Source: Pacificispira spongiicola (lineage in GTDB: Bacteria; Pseudomonadota; Alphaproteobacteria; UBA8366; Aestuariispiraceae). From it: a DNA stretch of 64,000 nucleotides. The position numbers were made by a program, and so were the translations under genes. Below, piece after piece: positions 7,881 through 16,022 of this stretch. The notes below the pieces were generated by a model, which worked only from the letters and a program-made list of their open reading frames with translations, was not told where the DNA came from and did not search any database. Position 1 is the stretch's first letter. The number at the start of each line of letters is the position of its first letter. The DNA is taken from positions 372,001-436,000 of the forward strand of contig NZ_JABBNT010000004.1 of NCBI RefSeq assembly GCF_012926505.1, read 5' to 3'.

Positions 7881-7900
7881 ACCCTGGCCTACGCCAGGGT
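7881..7900. repeat. Perfect 8-bp-arm palindrome resembling a dispersed intergenic repeat
   Basis: ACCCTGGC (7881-7888) and GCCAGGGT (7893-7900) flank CTAC. The phrase CCTGGCCTACGCCAGGGTGACGA resembles short palindromic repeats scattered between genes in many alphaproteobacteria, as I recall them. Only this copy is seen in the window. It sits upstream of the toxin gene, beyond the etf terminator. Confidence 0.45.
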
Positions 7901-7926
7901 GACGAGGGGTGGGATCGCAATTAAAA

Positions 7927-7955
7927 AGGGCGGCTCGGATTGCTCCGGCCGCCCT
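7927..7955 (-). terminator. Rho-independent terminator of the ETF-QO gene
   Basis: AGGGCGGC (7927-7934) pairs with GCCGCCCT (7948-7955). Read on the minus strand the hairpin is followed by a run of U residues (bases 7926-7921), 23 bp after the ETF-QO stop codon. Confidence 0.8.
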
Positions 7956-7977
7956 CGTCGTGTTTTGTGCTACCCGA

Positions 7978-9642
7978 TTACATATTCGGGTAGGTCGGGC
8001 CTTCACCACCCTGGGGGACGACCCAGTTGATGTTCTGGGTCGGGTCCTTGATGTCGCAGGTCTTACAGTGGACGCAGTTCTGCGCGTTGATCTGCAGGCG
8101 CGGATTCGACCCGTCCTCTTCCCGGACGATTTCATAGACGCCCGCCGGGCAGTAGCGCTGCGCCGGTTCGTCATAGAGCGCGAGGTTGACGTCGACCGGC
8201 ACCGACGCGTCTTTCAGCGTCAGGTGGCAGGGCTGGTCTTCCTCGTGGTTCGTGCCGGAGAAGGAGACGTTCGTCAGGCGGTCGAAGCTGATGACCCCGT
8301 CCGGCTTCGGATAGTCGATCTTCGGGCAGGACGCGGCGGGCTTCAGGCTTTCGTTGTCCTTGCCGTGATGCTTCAGCGTCCAGGGCGCCTTGCCGCGGAA
8401 CAAATAGGTATCGATGCCGGAATAGGCCAGCGCCGCCCAGAACCCCCATTTGAAGGACGGGCGGATGTTGCGCACGCCGTAGAGTTCGTCCCAGACCCAG
8501 CTCTTCTTCATATTGTCTTCATAGGCGGTGATTTCGCGCGGGGCCTCGGCCCCAGATTCGTTTGCTGCCGTCAGCGCCTCGAACAGGGCTTCGGCGGCGA
8601 CCATGCCGGACTTCATCGCGGTATGGGTGCCCTTGATCTTCGGCACGTTCAGGAACCCGGCCTCGCAGCCGACCATGCAGCCGCCCGGGAAGGTCAGCTT
8701 CGGGATCGATTGATAGCCGCCTTCGTTCAGCGCCCGCGCGCCATAGGCGATGCGCTTGCCGCCTTCCAGGACCTTCTTGATGTCCGGGTGATGCTTGAAA
8801 CGCTGGAATTCCATATAGGGGAACAGGTTCGGGTTTTCGTAGTCCAGGCCGATGACATAGCCGATGGAAACCAGATTGCCTTCCAGGTGATATAGGAAGG
8901 ACCCGCCATAGGTTTTCGAATCCATCGGCCAACCGGTCGTGTGCACGATCTTGCCGGGTTCCGATTTCGACGGGTCGATTTCCCACAATTCCTTCATGCC
9001 CAGGCCATAGGTCTGCGGCTGAGCATCTTTGCGCAGGTCGAACTTCTCCATCAGCATCTTGCCGAGGTGACCGCGGCAGCCTTCGGAAAAGACCGTCTGC
9101 TTCGCGTGCAATTCCATGCCGACCTGGAACATCGGACCTTCGCTGCCGTCTTTCAGGCGGCCCATATCGCCGGTCGCGACACCTTTCACGCTGCCGTCCT
9201 CATGATACAGGATTTCGGCGGCGGCGAAGCCGGGATAGATCTCGACGCCCATGGCCTCCGCCTGTTCGCCGAGCCAGCGACAGAGGTTGCCGAGTGAGAT
9301 GATGTAATTGCCGTGATTGTTCATCTGCGGCGGGGTCGGCAGTTTGAAGGAGCCGGTTTCCGTCAGATACAGGAAATGGTCTTCCTTGGCCGGGGTGTCC
9401 AGCGGCGCGCCCTTGTCCTTCCAATCGGGGATCAGTTCGTTCAGGGCGCGCGGTTCCAGCACCGCGCCGGACAGGATATGGGCGCCGATTTCAGCACCCT
9501 TTTCGATCACACAGACCGCGATTTCCTTGCCGGTTTCCTGTTCCAACTGCTTCAGTCGGATCGCGGTCGACAGGCCGGACGGCCCCGCGCCGACGATCAC
9601 GACGTCGTATTCCATGCTTTCCCGTTCGACCGCTTCGGACAT
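7978..9642 (-). CDS. etfD: Electron transfer flavoprotein-ubiquinone oxidoreductase
   Basis: This inner-membrane-associated flavoprotein passes electrons from ETF, reduced by acyl-CoA, dimethylglycine and sarcosine-type dehydrogenases, to ubiquinone. The protein has 554 residues from the ATG at 9642, chosen because AGAGGGA lies about 8 bp upstream; an upstream in-frame ATG at 9714 would run into the divergent gene's promoter. The FAD-binding GAGPSG is at residues 18-23. The C-terminal ferredoxin-like domain carries CPAG and the [12 protein letters not shown] motif of the single [4Fe-4S] cluster. Length matches the family (about 550). It is monocistronic, with its own terminator. It could serve the amine dehydrogenases and acyl-CoA metabolism suggested elsewhere in the window, but etfAB are not present here. 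Confidence 0.95.
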   Translation of the reverse strand: MSEAVERESMEYDVVIVGAGPSGLSTAIRLKQLEQETGKEIAVCVIEKGAEIGAHILSGAVLEPRALNELIPDWKDKGAPLDTPAKEDHFLYLTETGSFKLPTPPQMNNHGNYIISLGNLCRWLGEQAEAMGVEIYPGFAAAEILYHEDGSVKGVATGDMGRLKDGSEGPMFQVGMELHAKQTVFSEGCRGHLGKMLMEKFDLRKDAQPQTYGLGMKELWEIDPSKSEPGKIVHTTGWPMDSKTYGGSFLYHLEGNLVSIGYVIGLDYENPNLFPYMEFQRFKHHPDIKKVLEGGKRIAYGARALNEGGYQSIPKLTFPGGCMVGCEAGFLNVPKIKGTHTAMKSGMVAAEALFEALTAANESGAEAPREITAYEDNMKKSWVWDELYGVRNIRPSFKWGFWAALAYSGIDTYLFRGKAPWTLKHHGKDNESLKPAASCPKIDYPKPDGVISFDRLTNVSFSGTNHEEDQPCHLTLKDASVPVDVNLALYDEPAQRYCPAGVYEIVREEDGSNPRLQINAQNCVHCKTCDIKDPTQNINWVVPQGGEGPTYPNM

Positions 9643-9731
9643 ATCCCGATCCCTCTTCTCGACCTGTGTTGGGGCCAAACCTATGCTTGGCGGAGTGGAT
9701 TTCGCCGGGCACAATAGCGAAAGACCTCAAA

Positions 9732-10604
9732 ATGACAATGATGGTTGGCGACTTCGACGTGCTCGAAAACGACGTAAGAGACCTTGTGGCGGCCCTGGAA
9801 TGGCAGCTTTTCATGGGGGCGGACGAAACCATCGCCGATTCCCCCGTCGATCGCTATGCCGCCACGGAAGAACGCCGTCGTCAGCGTCAGACCGCGTCGC
9901 CCGTCCAGCAACAATCCGCCCCGCCGCCATCGGCGCCCCAGAATACGGCCCCGCCGCGCCCGGCGATGCAGGCGGCACATGCCCCGCTGGGCACGGCGGA
10001 GGCCGAAGCCCAGGGGCGCAGTGCCGCGGCGGATTGCAAGAGCCTGGACGATCTGCGCGCGGCGCTGGAAGCCTTCGACGGCTGCGACCTGAAAAAGACC
10101 GCGACGCAACTGGTCTTCGGCGACGGCAATCCGGAGGCCGATATCATGGTGATCGGCGAAGCGCCGGGCGGCGACGAGGATCGGCAAGGCAAACCCTTCG
10201 TCGGTGTGTCCGGGCAGCTCTTGGACAAGATGCTGTCCCATATCGGGCTGGATCGGGAGCGGTTCTATATCACCAACACGGTCTATTGGCGCCCGCCCGG
10301 CAACCGGAAGCCGAATGACGGCGAATTCGCCGTCTGCCGCCCCTTCGTCGACAAGCATATTGAATTGGTGAATCCGAAGCTGCTGCTGCTGGTCGGCGAC
10401 AAATCCGTGCGCGGCCTTGCCGGGGCGGCCACCGGCATCACGCGCAGCCGGGGCCGCTGGTACGATGTGACCGTCGCGGGCAAGACGATCCCGGCGCTCG
10501 CCACCTTCCACCCCGCCTATCTTCTCCGCACCCCGTCCGCCAAGCGGCAGGCGTGGCAGGACATGCTGACCTTCCAGCGCCGGATGCGGGAAGCGGGTCT
10601 GTAA
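9732..10604 (+). CDS. Uracil-DNA glycosylase, family 4/5-like
   Basis: This DNA repair enzyme removes uracil arising from cytosine deamination. The 290-residue protein starts at the ATG at 9732 and has an N-terminal linker (about 40-100) rich in proline, glutamine and alanine, followed by the catalytic domain. Motif GEAPGGDEDRQGKPFVG lies at residues 142-158 and the second motif HPAYLLR near residue 257. Thermophilic family 4 enzymes have four cysteines for a [4Fe-4S] cluster; here only Cys118 and Cys202 sit at comparable places, and Trp186 occupies the position of the CRPP cysteine (YWRPPGNR). The cluster may be absent in this clade. It is divergent from etfD with 89 bp between starts and shares a downstream hairpin with the convergent BCCT gene. 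Confidence 0.88.
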   Translation: MTMMVGDFDVLENDVRDLVAALEWQLFMGADETIADSPVDRYAATEERRRQRQTASPVQQQSAPPPSAPQNTAPPRPAMQAAHAPLGTAEAEAQGRSAAADCKSLDDLRAALEAFDGCDLKKTATQLVFGDGNPEADIMVIGEAPGGDEDRQGKPFVGVSGQLLDKMLSHIGLDRERFYITNTVYWRPPGNRKPNDGEFAVCRPFVDKHIELVNPKLLLLVGDKSVRGLAGAATGITRSRGRWYDVTVAGKTIPALATFHPAYLLRTPSAKRQAWQDMLTFQRRMREAGL

Positions 10605-10621
10605 GCTTCCGCAAAAGAAAA

Positions 10622-10643
10622 GCCCCCGCTGTGAAGCGGGGGC
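10622..10643. terminator. Convergent-gene terminator hairpin
   Basis: GCCCCCGCT (10622-10630) pairs perfectly with AGCGGGGGC (10635-10643) around GTGA. On the minus strand it is followed by a U-rich run (TTTTCTTTT), so it best fits the BCCT gene, and it also closes the uracil-DNA glycosylase transcript. Confidence 0.8.
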
Positions 10644-10669
10644 AGGTATTGCAACAGTGGTATCCGGCG

Positions 10670-12241
10670 TCAGGCGACTTCGGATACGTATTTTTTCTCA
10701 TGCGCGAGGCCCAGGAACAGGCACAGGCACATCATGATCAGGACGAGCGTGAAGGGCAGGCCCACCGTGATCGCCATGGCCTGCAGTGCCGTCAGGGCAT
10801 CCGCCCCGCCGCCGAACAGCAGAACCGCGGCGATGACGCCTTCCAGCACGGCCCAGAAGACCCGCTGCACCACCGGCGCGTCGACCTTGCCGCCGGAGGT
10901 GATCGAATCGATCACCAGCGAGCCGGAGTCGGACGAGGTGATGAAGAAGACCAGCACCAGGATGATCCCGACGAAGGAGGTGATCCCCGTCAGCGGCAGG
11001 TTTTCCAGCATCTGGAACATGGCCAGTTCGACCTTGTCCAAGCCGCCGGCCAGCGCACCGACGCCGTTTTCGATCTGATCCAGGGCGGAGCCGCCGAAGA
11101 CGCTCATCCACACCAGGGTGACGAGGGTCGGGATCAGCAGCACGGCGATGATGAATTCGCGCACCGTCCGGCCCTTGGACACGCGGGCGATGAACATGCC
11201 GACGAACGGCGACCAGGAAATCCACCAGGCCCAGTAGAACACGGTCCAGCCCTGCATCCAGGCTTCGTCATCACGGCCGAACCAGGTGCTCAGGTCGACG
11301 ATATTCGCGACATAGGAGCCTGCCGTCGTGCCCATCGTGGTGAAGATGGCCGCCGTCGGCCCGGCGATCAGCACGAAGAACAGCAGAATGCCCGCGATCC
11401 CCATATTGATGTTGCTGAGGACCTTCACCCCGCCGTCCAGGCCGCGCACGACGGAAATCAGGGCGACGGCCGTAACGCCGATAATAATCGCCAATTGCGT
11501 GCCGATCCCGCCGTCGATACCGAACAGGAAATGCAATCCGCCCGCCGCTTGCTGCGCCCCGAAGCCCAGCGAGGTGGCCAGACCGAAGATCGTGGCGATC
11601 ACTGCGACCGTGTCGATGACATGTCCGACGAAGCCCCAGGAATGATCCCCGATCAACGGATAGAAGGCGGACCGGATCGTCAGCGGCAACCCCTTGTTAT
11701 AGGAGAAGAAGGCCAGCGACAGGCCGACGACCGCGTAGATCGCCCAGGGATGCAGGCCCCAATGGAACATGGTGGCGCCCATTGCCATTTCCGCCGCTTC
11801 CGGCGTGTTGGCCGCAACGCCCAACGGCGTTTCGTACCAGCCGGTGTAATAGGCGGTCGGTTCGGCGACGCTCCAGAACATCAGGCCGATGCCCATGCCG
11901 GCCGCGAACAACATCGCGAACCAGGACATATAGCTGAATTCCGGTTTCGCATCGTCGCCGCCCAGGCGGATTTTGCCATGCGGCAGGAAGATCAGGATCA
12001 GGCAGAAAATCACGAAGATGTTGCCGCCGATCATGAACAGCCAATCGAAGGCGGCGATCGCCGACCATTTTGCGCCGTCGAACATTTCTTTCGCGGCATG
12101 CGGCCAAACCAGCACGCCGATGACGAAGGCTAGAACCAGTCCACTGGCAATCCAGAAGACCGGATGATGGACATCCATCCCCCACTTCTGAAGGTTGTCC
12201 TGACCGACTTCATATTCGGTCTCATAGAGGTTTTCACTCAT
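10670..12241 (-). CDS. BCCT-family transporter (betaine/choline/carnitine type)
   Basis: This secondary transporter for trimethylammonium compounds is in the inner membrane. The 523-residue protein starts at the ATG at 12241, preceded by GGGAGA. Twelve hydrophobic segments are visible from about residue 30 to 505. The family signature WAWWISWSPFVGMFIARVSKGRTVREFI is intact. The glycine-rich GMGIGLMFWSVAEP stretch is of the sodium-coupled type seen in BetP-like symporters. There is no long charged C-terminal osmosensor tail, so a nutritional rather than an osmoregulated role is possible. The choline/betaine-type enzymes at 1.8-4.6 kb and the dimethylglycine-type dehydrogenase at 17 kb make betaine or choline a reasonable substrate guess. 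Confidence 0.93.
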   Translation of the reverse strand: MSENLYETEYEVGQDNLQKWGMDVHHPVFWIASGLVLAFVIGVLVWPHAAKEMFDGAKWSAIAAFDWLFMIGGNIFVIFCLILIFLPHGKIRLGGDDAKPEFSYMSWFAMLFAAGMGIGLMFWSVAEPTAYYTGWYETPLGVAANTPEAAEMAMGATMFHWGLHPWAIYAVVGLSLAFFSYNKGLPLTIRSAFYPLIGDHSWGFVGHVIDTVAVIATIFGLATSLGFGAQQAAGGLHFLFGIDGGIGTQLAIIIGVTAVALISVVRGLDGGVKVLSNINMGIAGILLFFVLIAGPTAAIFTTMGTTAGSYVANIVDLSTWFGRDDEAWMQGWTVFYWAWWISWSPFVGMFIARVSKGRTVREFIIAVLLIPTLVTLVWMSVFGGSALDQIENGVGALAGGLDKVELAMFQMLENLPLTGITSFVGIILVLVFFITSSDSGSLVIDSITSGGKVDAPVVQRVFWAVLEGVIAAVLLFGGGADALTALQAMAITVGLPFTLVLIMMCLCLFLGLAHEKKYVSEVA

Positions 12242-12685
12242 TGAAGAGTCTCCCGTTCTCTTGTGGTTCGTCGCGGACACCGGGGAGTCTTGTTTGCGTC
12301 GTTCATTGTTGACGGCGCCGCGAAGTCGACCGGAAGGGATGAAGAAATGGTCGCGATATCCCCCCGATATCGATGCTGTGGTACGCAGGAATCGCGTATT
12401 TCCAAACGATCCCCACCACAGGCGAAACACTATTACTTCAGAGATTCGCGACTAATTCAATGCTGGGCGTCATGAAATACGGTTTGCGCGACATGCGCCG
12501 GTGCGGAACTGAAATTCTATATTACATATTAAAGGAAGAATGTGATCGGGGGAGAGGTATTATTTTGCAGATGCGAAATAACGCCATCGTGAGCGGGATT
12601 GTGTCGATTCAGGCGGCGAAAAGCGCCATGTTTGCCGGGACGGATATGGGGCAAGACATGGGGGGGCAAGACATGGGGCGACGGC
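12242..12685. other. 444-bp intergenic region between divergent genes
   Basis: The stretch is less GC-rich than the flanking genes and must hold the promoters of the BCCT gene (minus) and the oxidoreductase (plus). It contains the inverted repeat CGATATC/GATATCG around CCCCC (about 12354-12372). Two 16-bp copies of GGGGCAAGACATGGGG with a 15-bp period lie at 12648-12678, directly before the downstream start. A 110-codon open frame at 12373-12705 has no coding character and overlaps the next gene. Confidence 0.5.
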
Positions 12686-14134
12686 ATGGCCGAAACGCGG
12701 GCTGAAAAGACAACCGGCATTCTGGAAACCGATATCTGCGTCATCGGCGCGGGATCGGGTGGGTTGAGCGTTGCCGCGGGCGCGTCGCAAATGGGCGCGC
12801 GGGTCGTGCTGATTGAGCGGGCGGCGATGGGCGGCGATTGCCTGAATGTCGGCTGCGTTCCGTCCAAGGCCCTCTTGGCCGCCGCCCATGCCGCCCAGGC
12901 GCAGCGCGATGCCGCGAAATTCGGCATTGCCGCCCTGGAGCCGCAGGTCGACTGGATCGCCCTGCATGCCCATGTGAAGGGCGTCATCGAGGAAATCGCC
13001 CCGATGGACTCGATCGCCCGGTTTGAAGGGCTGGGCGTCACGGTCCTGCGGGAGACCGCCAAATTCACCGGCCCGTCGGAGGTGCAGGCGGGCGAGACCG
13101 TGATCCGGGCGAAATATTTCGTCATCGCGACCGGCTCCCGCCCGGCCGTGCCGCCGATTTCGGGATTGGATGCCGTCCCCTATCTGACGAACGAAACGAT
13201 CTTCGATGTCATGGGGTCGATCGGCCATCTGATCGTCGTCGGCGGCGGGCCGATCGGGATGGAACTGGCGCAGGCGCACCGGCGGTTGGGCGTGCAAGTG
13301 ACGGTGATCGAGCAGGCGTCCATCCTGCCCAAGGACGACCCGGAAGCCGTTGCCGTTGTGCGCGACAGGGTGATCGCGGAAGGCATCGACCTGCGGGAAG
13401 GGGCGGCGCTGACATCCGTTGCCGCGACGGCGGCGGGCGTGGAGGCGACCTTGTCCGATGGGATCGTGACCGGCACGCATATTCTGATCGCCACGGGCCG
13501 TCAGCCTGTCACGGAGGGTCTGGACCTGGAGGCGGCGGGCGTCGCTTTCGACCGGACGGGCGTCACGGTCGACAAGCACCTGCGTACCGCCAATCGCCGC
13601 ATCTTCGCCATCGGCGATGTCACCGGCGGATATCAATTCACGCATATGGCCGGATACGATGCCGGGATCGTCATCCGGCAGGCTTTGTTCAAAATGTTTT
13701 GGGCGAAGGTCGATCATAAGGCGGTGCCCTGGGTCACCTATACCGACCCCGAACTGGCCCAGGTCGGCATGACGGAGGCGGAGGCCGCGAAACGATACGG
13801 TCCTGGCAAGTTCCAAATTCTGCGCTGGGGCTTCGCCGAAAACGACCGCGCCCGCGCCGACCGGCAAATCGACGGCTTCGTGAAGGTGATCCTGGACGGA
13901 AAGGGCCGCACCGTCGGCGCGACCCTGGTCGGTGCCCATGCGGGTGAATTGCTGCTGCCCTGGAGTCAGGCGGTACAGGAAGGCCGGAAGATGAGCGCCC
14001 TCGCGGGCCTGATCGCCCCCTATCCGACCTATAGCGAAATCACCAAACGCGTCGCGGGCAGCGCCTTCATCCCGAAATTGTTTTCGGAAAGAACGCGGAA
14101 ACTGGTTCGGTTCCTGCTGCGGTGGGGCCGCTAG
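12686..14134 (+). CDS. Dihydrolipoamide dehydrogenase/mercuric reductase-like pyridine nucleotide-disulfide oxidoreductase
   Basis: The 482-residue flavoprotein has the class I disulfide oxidoreductase layout. The FAD site GAGSGG is at residues 21-26, the redox disulfide Cys52-x4-Cys57 in GGDCLNVGCVPSK, an NAD(P) site VVGGGPIGMELA near residue 189, and a dimerisation domain from about 355. True lipoamide dehydrogenases end with HPT..E, supplying the active-site base from the partner subunit; here the segment reads PYPTYSE, so Tyr446 replaces the His while Glu451 is kept. Mercuric reductases also have Tyr at this position, but their C-terminal vicinal cysteines are missing (the end is RKLVRFLLRWGR). 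It is therefore neither a standard Lpd nor a functional MerA by motif. No 2-oxo acid dehydrogenase subunits are nearby. The start at 12686 is favoured by GGGGCG upstream. Confidence 0.8.
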   Translation: MAETRAEKTTGILETDICVIGAGSGGLSVAAGASQMGARVVLIERAAMGGDCLNVGCVPSKALLAAAHAAQAQRDAAKFGIAALEPQVDWIALHAHVKGVIEEIAPMDSIARFEGLGVTVLRETAKFTGPSEVQAGETVIRAKYFVIATGSRPAVPPISGLDAVPYLTNETIFDVMGSIGHLIVVGGGPIGMELAQAHRRLGVQVTVIEQASILPKDDPEAVAVVRDRVIAEGIDLREGAALTSVAATAAGVEATLSDGIVTGTHILIATGRQPVTEGLDLEAAGVAFDRTGVTVDKHLRTANRRIFAIGDVTGGYQFTHMAGYDAGIVIRQALFKMFWAKVDHKAVPWVTYTDPELAQVGMTEAEAAKRYGPGKFQILRWGFAENDRARADRQIDGFVKVILDGKGRTVGATLVGAHAGELLLPWSQAVQEGRKMSALAGLIAPYPTYSEITKRVAGSAFIPKLFSERTRKLVRFLLRWGR

Positions 14135-14140
14135 GCGCGG

Positions 14141-14749
14141 TCAATCCGTCGCCGAAATGGCGGCGGACGGAATGTGCCAGATATCGACATCCGGGGAGGA
14201 CTCCCATTCCAGGCGGTCCTGCCAACGGCAAATCGTATAGCCGCAAAAGCCGGTGACCGTGGCGCCGTCGTCGGACAGCGGCAGGACGATGCGTTCCCCG
14301 ATCCCCAACCGGTCCGCCGCCTGATAGACGGCGCCGGACATATACAGGATATCTCCCCTCTCTCCGACCGGGTCCCAGCGTCGGCGGATCGCGGCCACGC
14401 TGGGCGCGGGCATGCCGTCGCCCAGACGCACGCCGCGGATGGAGGCGCGACCGTTGAAGCGCCGGAAAACCTCCACCACTTCCTCCCCCGCAATCCGATA
14501 GATGAAATCCTTGGTGGTGGGATCGTAGTCCCCGACGAATATACGGGACAGCGCCCAGGGTATATCGATCGGGTCTAGGTCCGCGCGGGCGGGCATGCGG
14601 CGACCGTGACACAGACCGATCCAATAATCGGTGAAGCGGCGCACCTTGGATTCCTGAATCCGATCCAGAACCGTCGCGTCGCCAAGGTGATAGCGGCCCG
14701 GGTCGGTCTCGTCACCGTTGGGTGTCTTGGCTGCGTGTTCGGAAGTCAT
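14141..14749 (-). CDS. PAS-domain protein (PAS_5/DUF1488-unrelated, PF07310-like)
   Basis: The 202-residue protein consists mostly of one PAS-like sensor domain of the type found as stand-alone proteins in Rhodospirillales (LPARADLDPIDIPWALSRIFVGDYDPTT-type start, then a motif like FIYRIAGEEVVEVFRRFNGR). No output domain, signal peptide or membrane segment is seen. The start at ATG 14749 has GAGACG upstream; an in-frame ATG further upstream at 14869 would add a poorly conserved 40 residues. It converges with the oxidoreductase gene, with the stops 6 bp apart. Ligand and partners are unknown. Confidence 0.7.
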   Translation of the reverse strand: MTSEHAAKTPNGDETDPGRYHLGDATVLDRIQESKVRRFTDYWIGLCHGRRMPARADLDPIDIPWALSRIFVGDYDPTTKDFIYRIAGEEVVEVFRRFNGRASIRGVRLGDGMPAPSVAAIRRRWDPVGERGDILYMSGAVYQAADRLGIGERIVLPLSDDGATVTGFCGYTICRWQDRLEWESSPDVDIWHIPSAAISATD

Positions 14750-14957
14750 AAATCGTCTCGCGGATGGACCGTCATTTGCGGTGACACTAGCGGGCTTTCG
14801 TAGAAACGGGAACGCCACACAGGGGATTGCAAGGCCCGAAAATGCCGTTTTGTTAAGGCGCGCGCCCATAGGTAGTCATGACAGTCTATCCCCAGCCCAA
14901 GTTCTATTTAGGCGATGCCAGTGTATGGATATCCAGCGGCGGCGATGCTTCCTTGTC

Positions 14958-15899
14958 CTATTGAAAATTCGACTCGGAGTTTCGGTCAGATGTGCATTCA
15001 CGGGCATATCTGCGCGGGGAACATCCCATCGTGCGCTTGAACGCCGTGTTGAATGCATGTTCGGACGTATATCCAACCGACAACGCGATGCGTGTGATCG
15101 TTTCGCGGCTTTGGATCAGTCTTTCGGCGGCCAACATCATTCGCCAGCGGGTAAGATAACCGATTGGTGCTTCGCCAACCGTTTCCCGGAACCGCTGTGC
15201 GAAGGACGATCGAGACATGCCTGCTTCCTGCGCCAATTCCCGTAATGTCCACGGAAATGACGGATTTGAGTGTATCGCGGCGATCGCGCCGCTCATTTGC
15301 GGGTCGGTCAGGGCCGCAAACCAGCCGACATCGTTATGCGATCCTTCCGACAGATAAATGCGAAGCGCATGAACCAACATCATGTGCGAAAGATGCTGTG
15401 CGACCAGCGAGGATCCCGGCTTTGCCTCCCGCAGCTCCTCCATCATGAGTTCGATGGCTCCTCTCAGCTTCGCCTGGTCCTTTGTTGCTTTCACCCGGAT
15501 GATCGGGGGTAGGGTTCGCAGCAGGGCCTCGGCGTGGCGTCCGTTTACCTCGAACCTGCTGCCCGCAAGAAATACATCGCCGCCGCCGTTATAGGTGACG
15601 ACTTGGCCGTTGTTATTGGGGGCGAGTACGTCGCTTACCCGTTTCGGCGGGGTGTCGAGATCGCTGGCAATCGTCACCAGCCGGCCGCTGGGAAGGATGA
15701 AACAGTCGCCCGCGCTGAGCCGAAGCGGATGGTCGTCGCCGTCGACGGACAGCCAACACGCGCCGCTTATGACGGCATAGCATTTTATCCGCCCGGCCAG
15801 ATCGTCGAGCGCCAATGACCATGGGGCTCCCGCGTCGAAGCCTGCGGTTATGTAGCTGCGCGGCTTCAGCAATGAGAGAATGTCTGACAACGGATCCAT
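14958..15899 (-). CDS. AraC-family transcriptional regulator with cupin sensor domain
   Basis: The 313-residue regulator has an N-terminal cupin_6-type ligand domain (about 1-185; motifs LSLLKPRS, LRLSAGDCFILPSGR) and a C-terminal AraC pair of helix-turn-helix motifs (about 205-305; LRELAQEAGMSRSSFAQRFRETVGEAPIGYLTRWRM and ITRIALSVGYTSEHAFNTAFKRTMGCSPRRYAR). This is the class that often controls a neighbouring oxidoreductase in response to reactive small molecules. It is divergent from the quinone-oxidoreductase-like gene, with a 123-bp gap that holds phased direct repeats, so that gene is its likely target. Confidence 0.9.
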   Translation of the reverse strand: MDPLSDILSLLKPRSYITAGFDAGAPWSLALDDLAGRIKCYAVISGACWLSVDGDDHPLRLSAGDCFILPSGRLVTIASDLDTPPKRVSDVLAPNNNGQVVTYNGGGDVFLAGSRFEVNGRHAEALLRTLPPIIRVKATKDQAKLRGAIELMMEELREAKPGSSLVAQHLSHMMLVHALRIYLSEGSHNDVGWFAALTDPQMSGAIAAIHSNPSFPWTLRELAQEAGMSRSSFAQRFRETVGEAPIGYLTRWRMMLAAERLIQSRETITRIALSVGYTSEHAFNTAFKRTMGCSPRRYARECTSDRNSESNFQ

Positions 15900-15946
15900 C
15901 GATATTCCGGACGATCACGAAAGAATTCTATTTTTTCACGCATAGA

Positions 15947-16012
15947 TCATCCAGATCGCTTCGTCTATTTCTTTTGTCATCCAGACAGATTGGAATGCTT
16001 GGTCTATCCAGA
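15947..16012 (+). promoter_or_regulatory. Phased direct repeats TCATCCAGA, candidate AraC sites
   Basis: TCATCCAGA occurs at 15947-15955 and 15977-15985, exactly 30 bp apart, with a third near-copy CTATCCAGA at 16004-16012 overlapping the ribosome-binding site GAGGAG of the downstream gene. Directly repeated sites at near-helical spacing between an AraC regulator and its divergent neighbour fit AraC binding. Confidence 0.5.
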
Positions 16013-16022
16013 GGAGTGAGAA

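Noticed and set aside
12373-12705. Possible 110-residue protein before the Lpd-like gene
   Set aside because: No ribosome site or domain, repetitive end, and it overlaps the start of the next gene.
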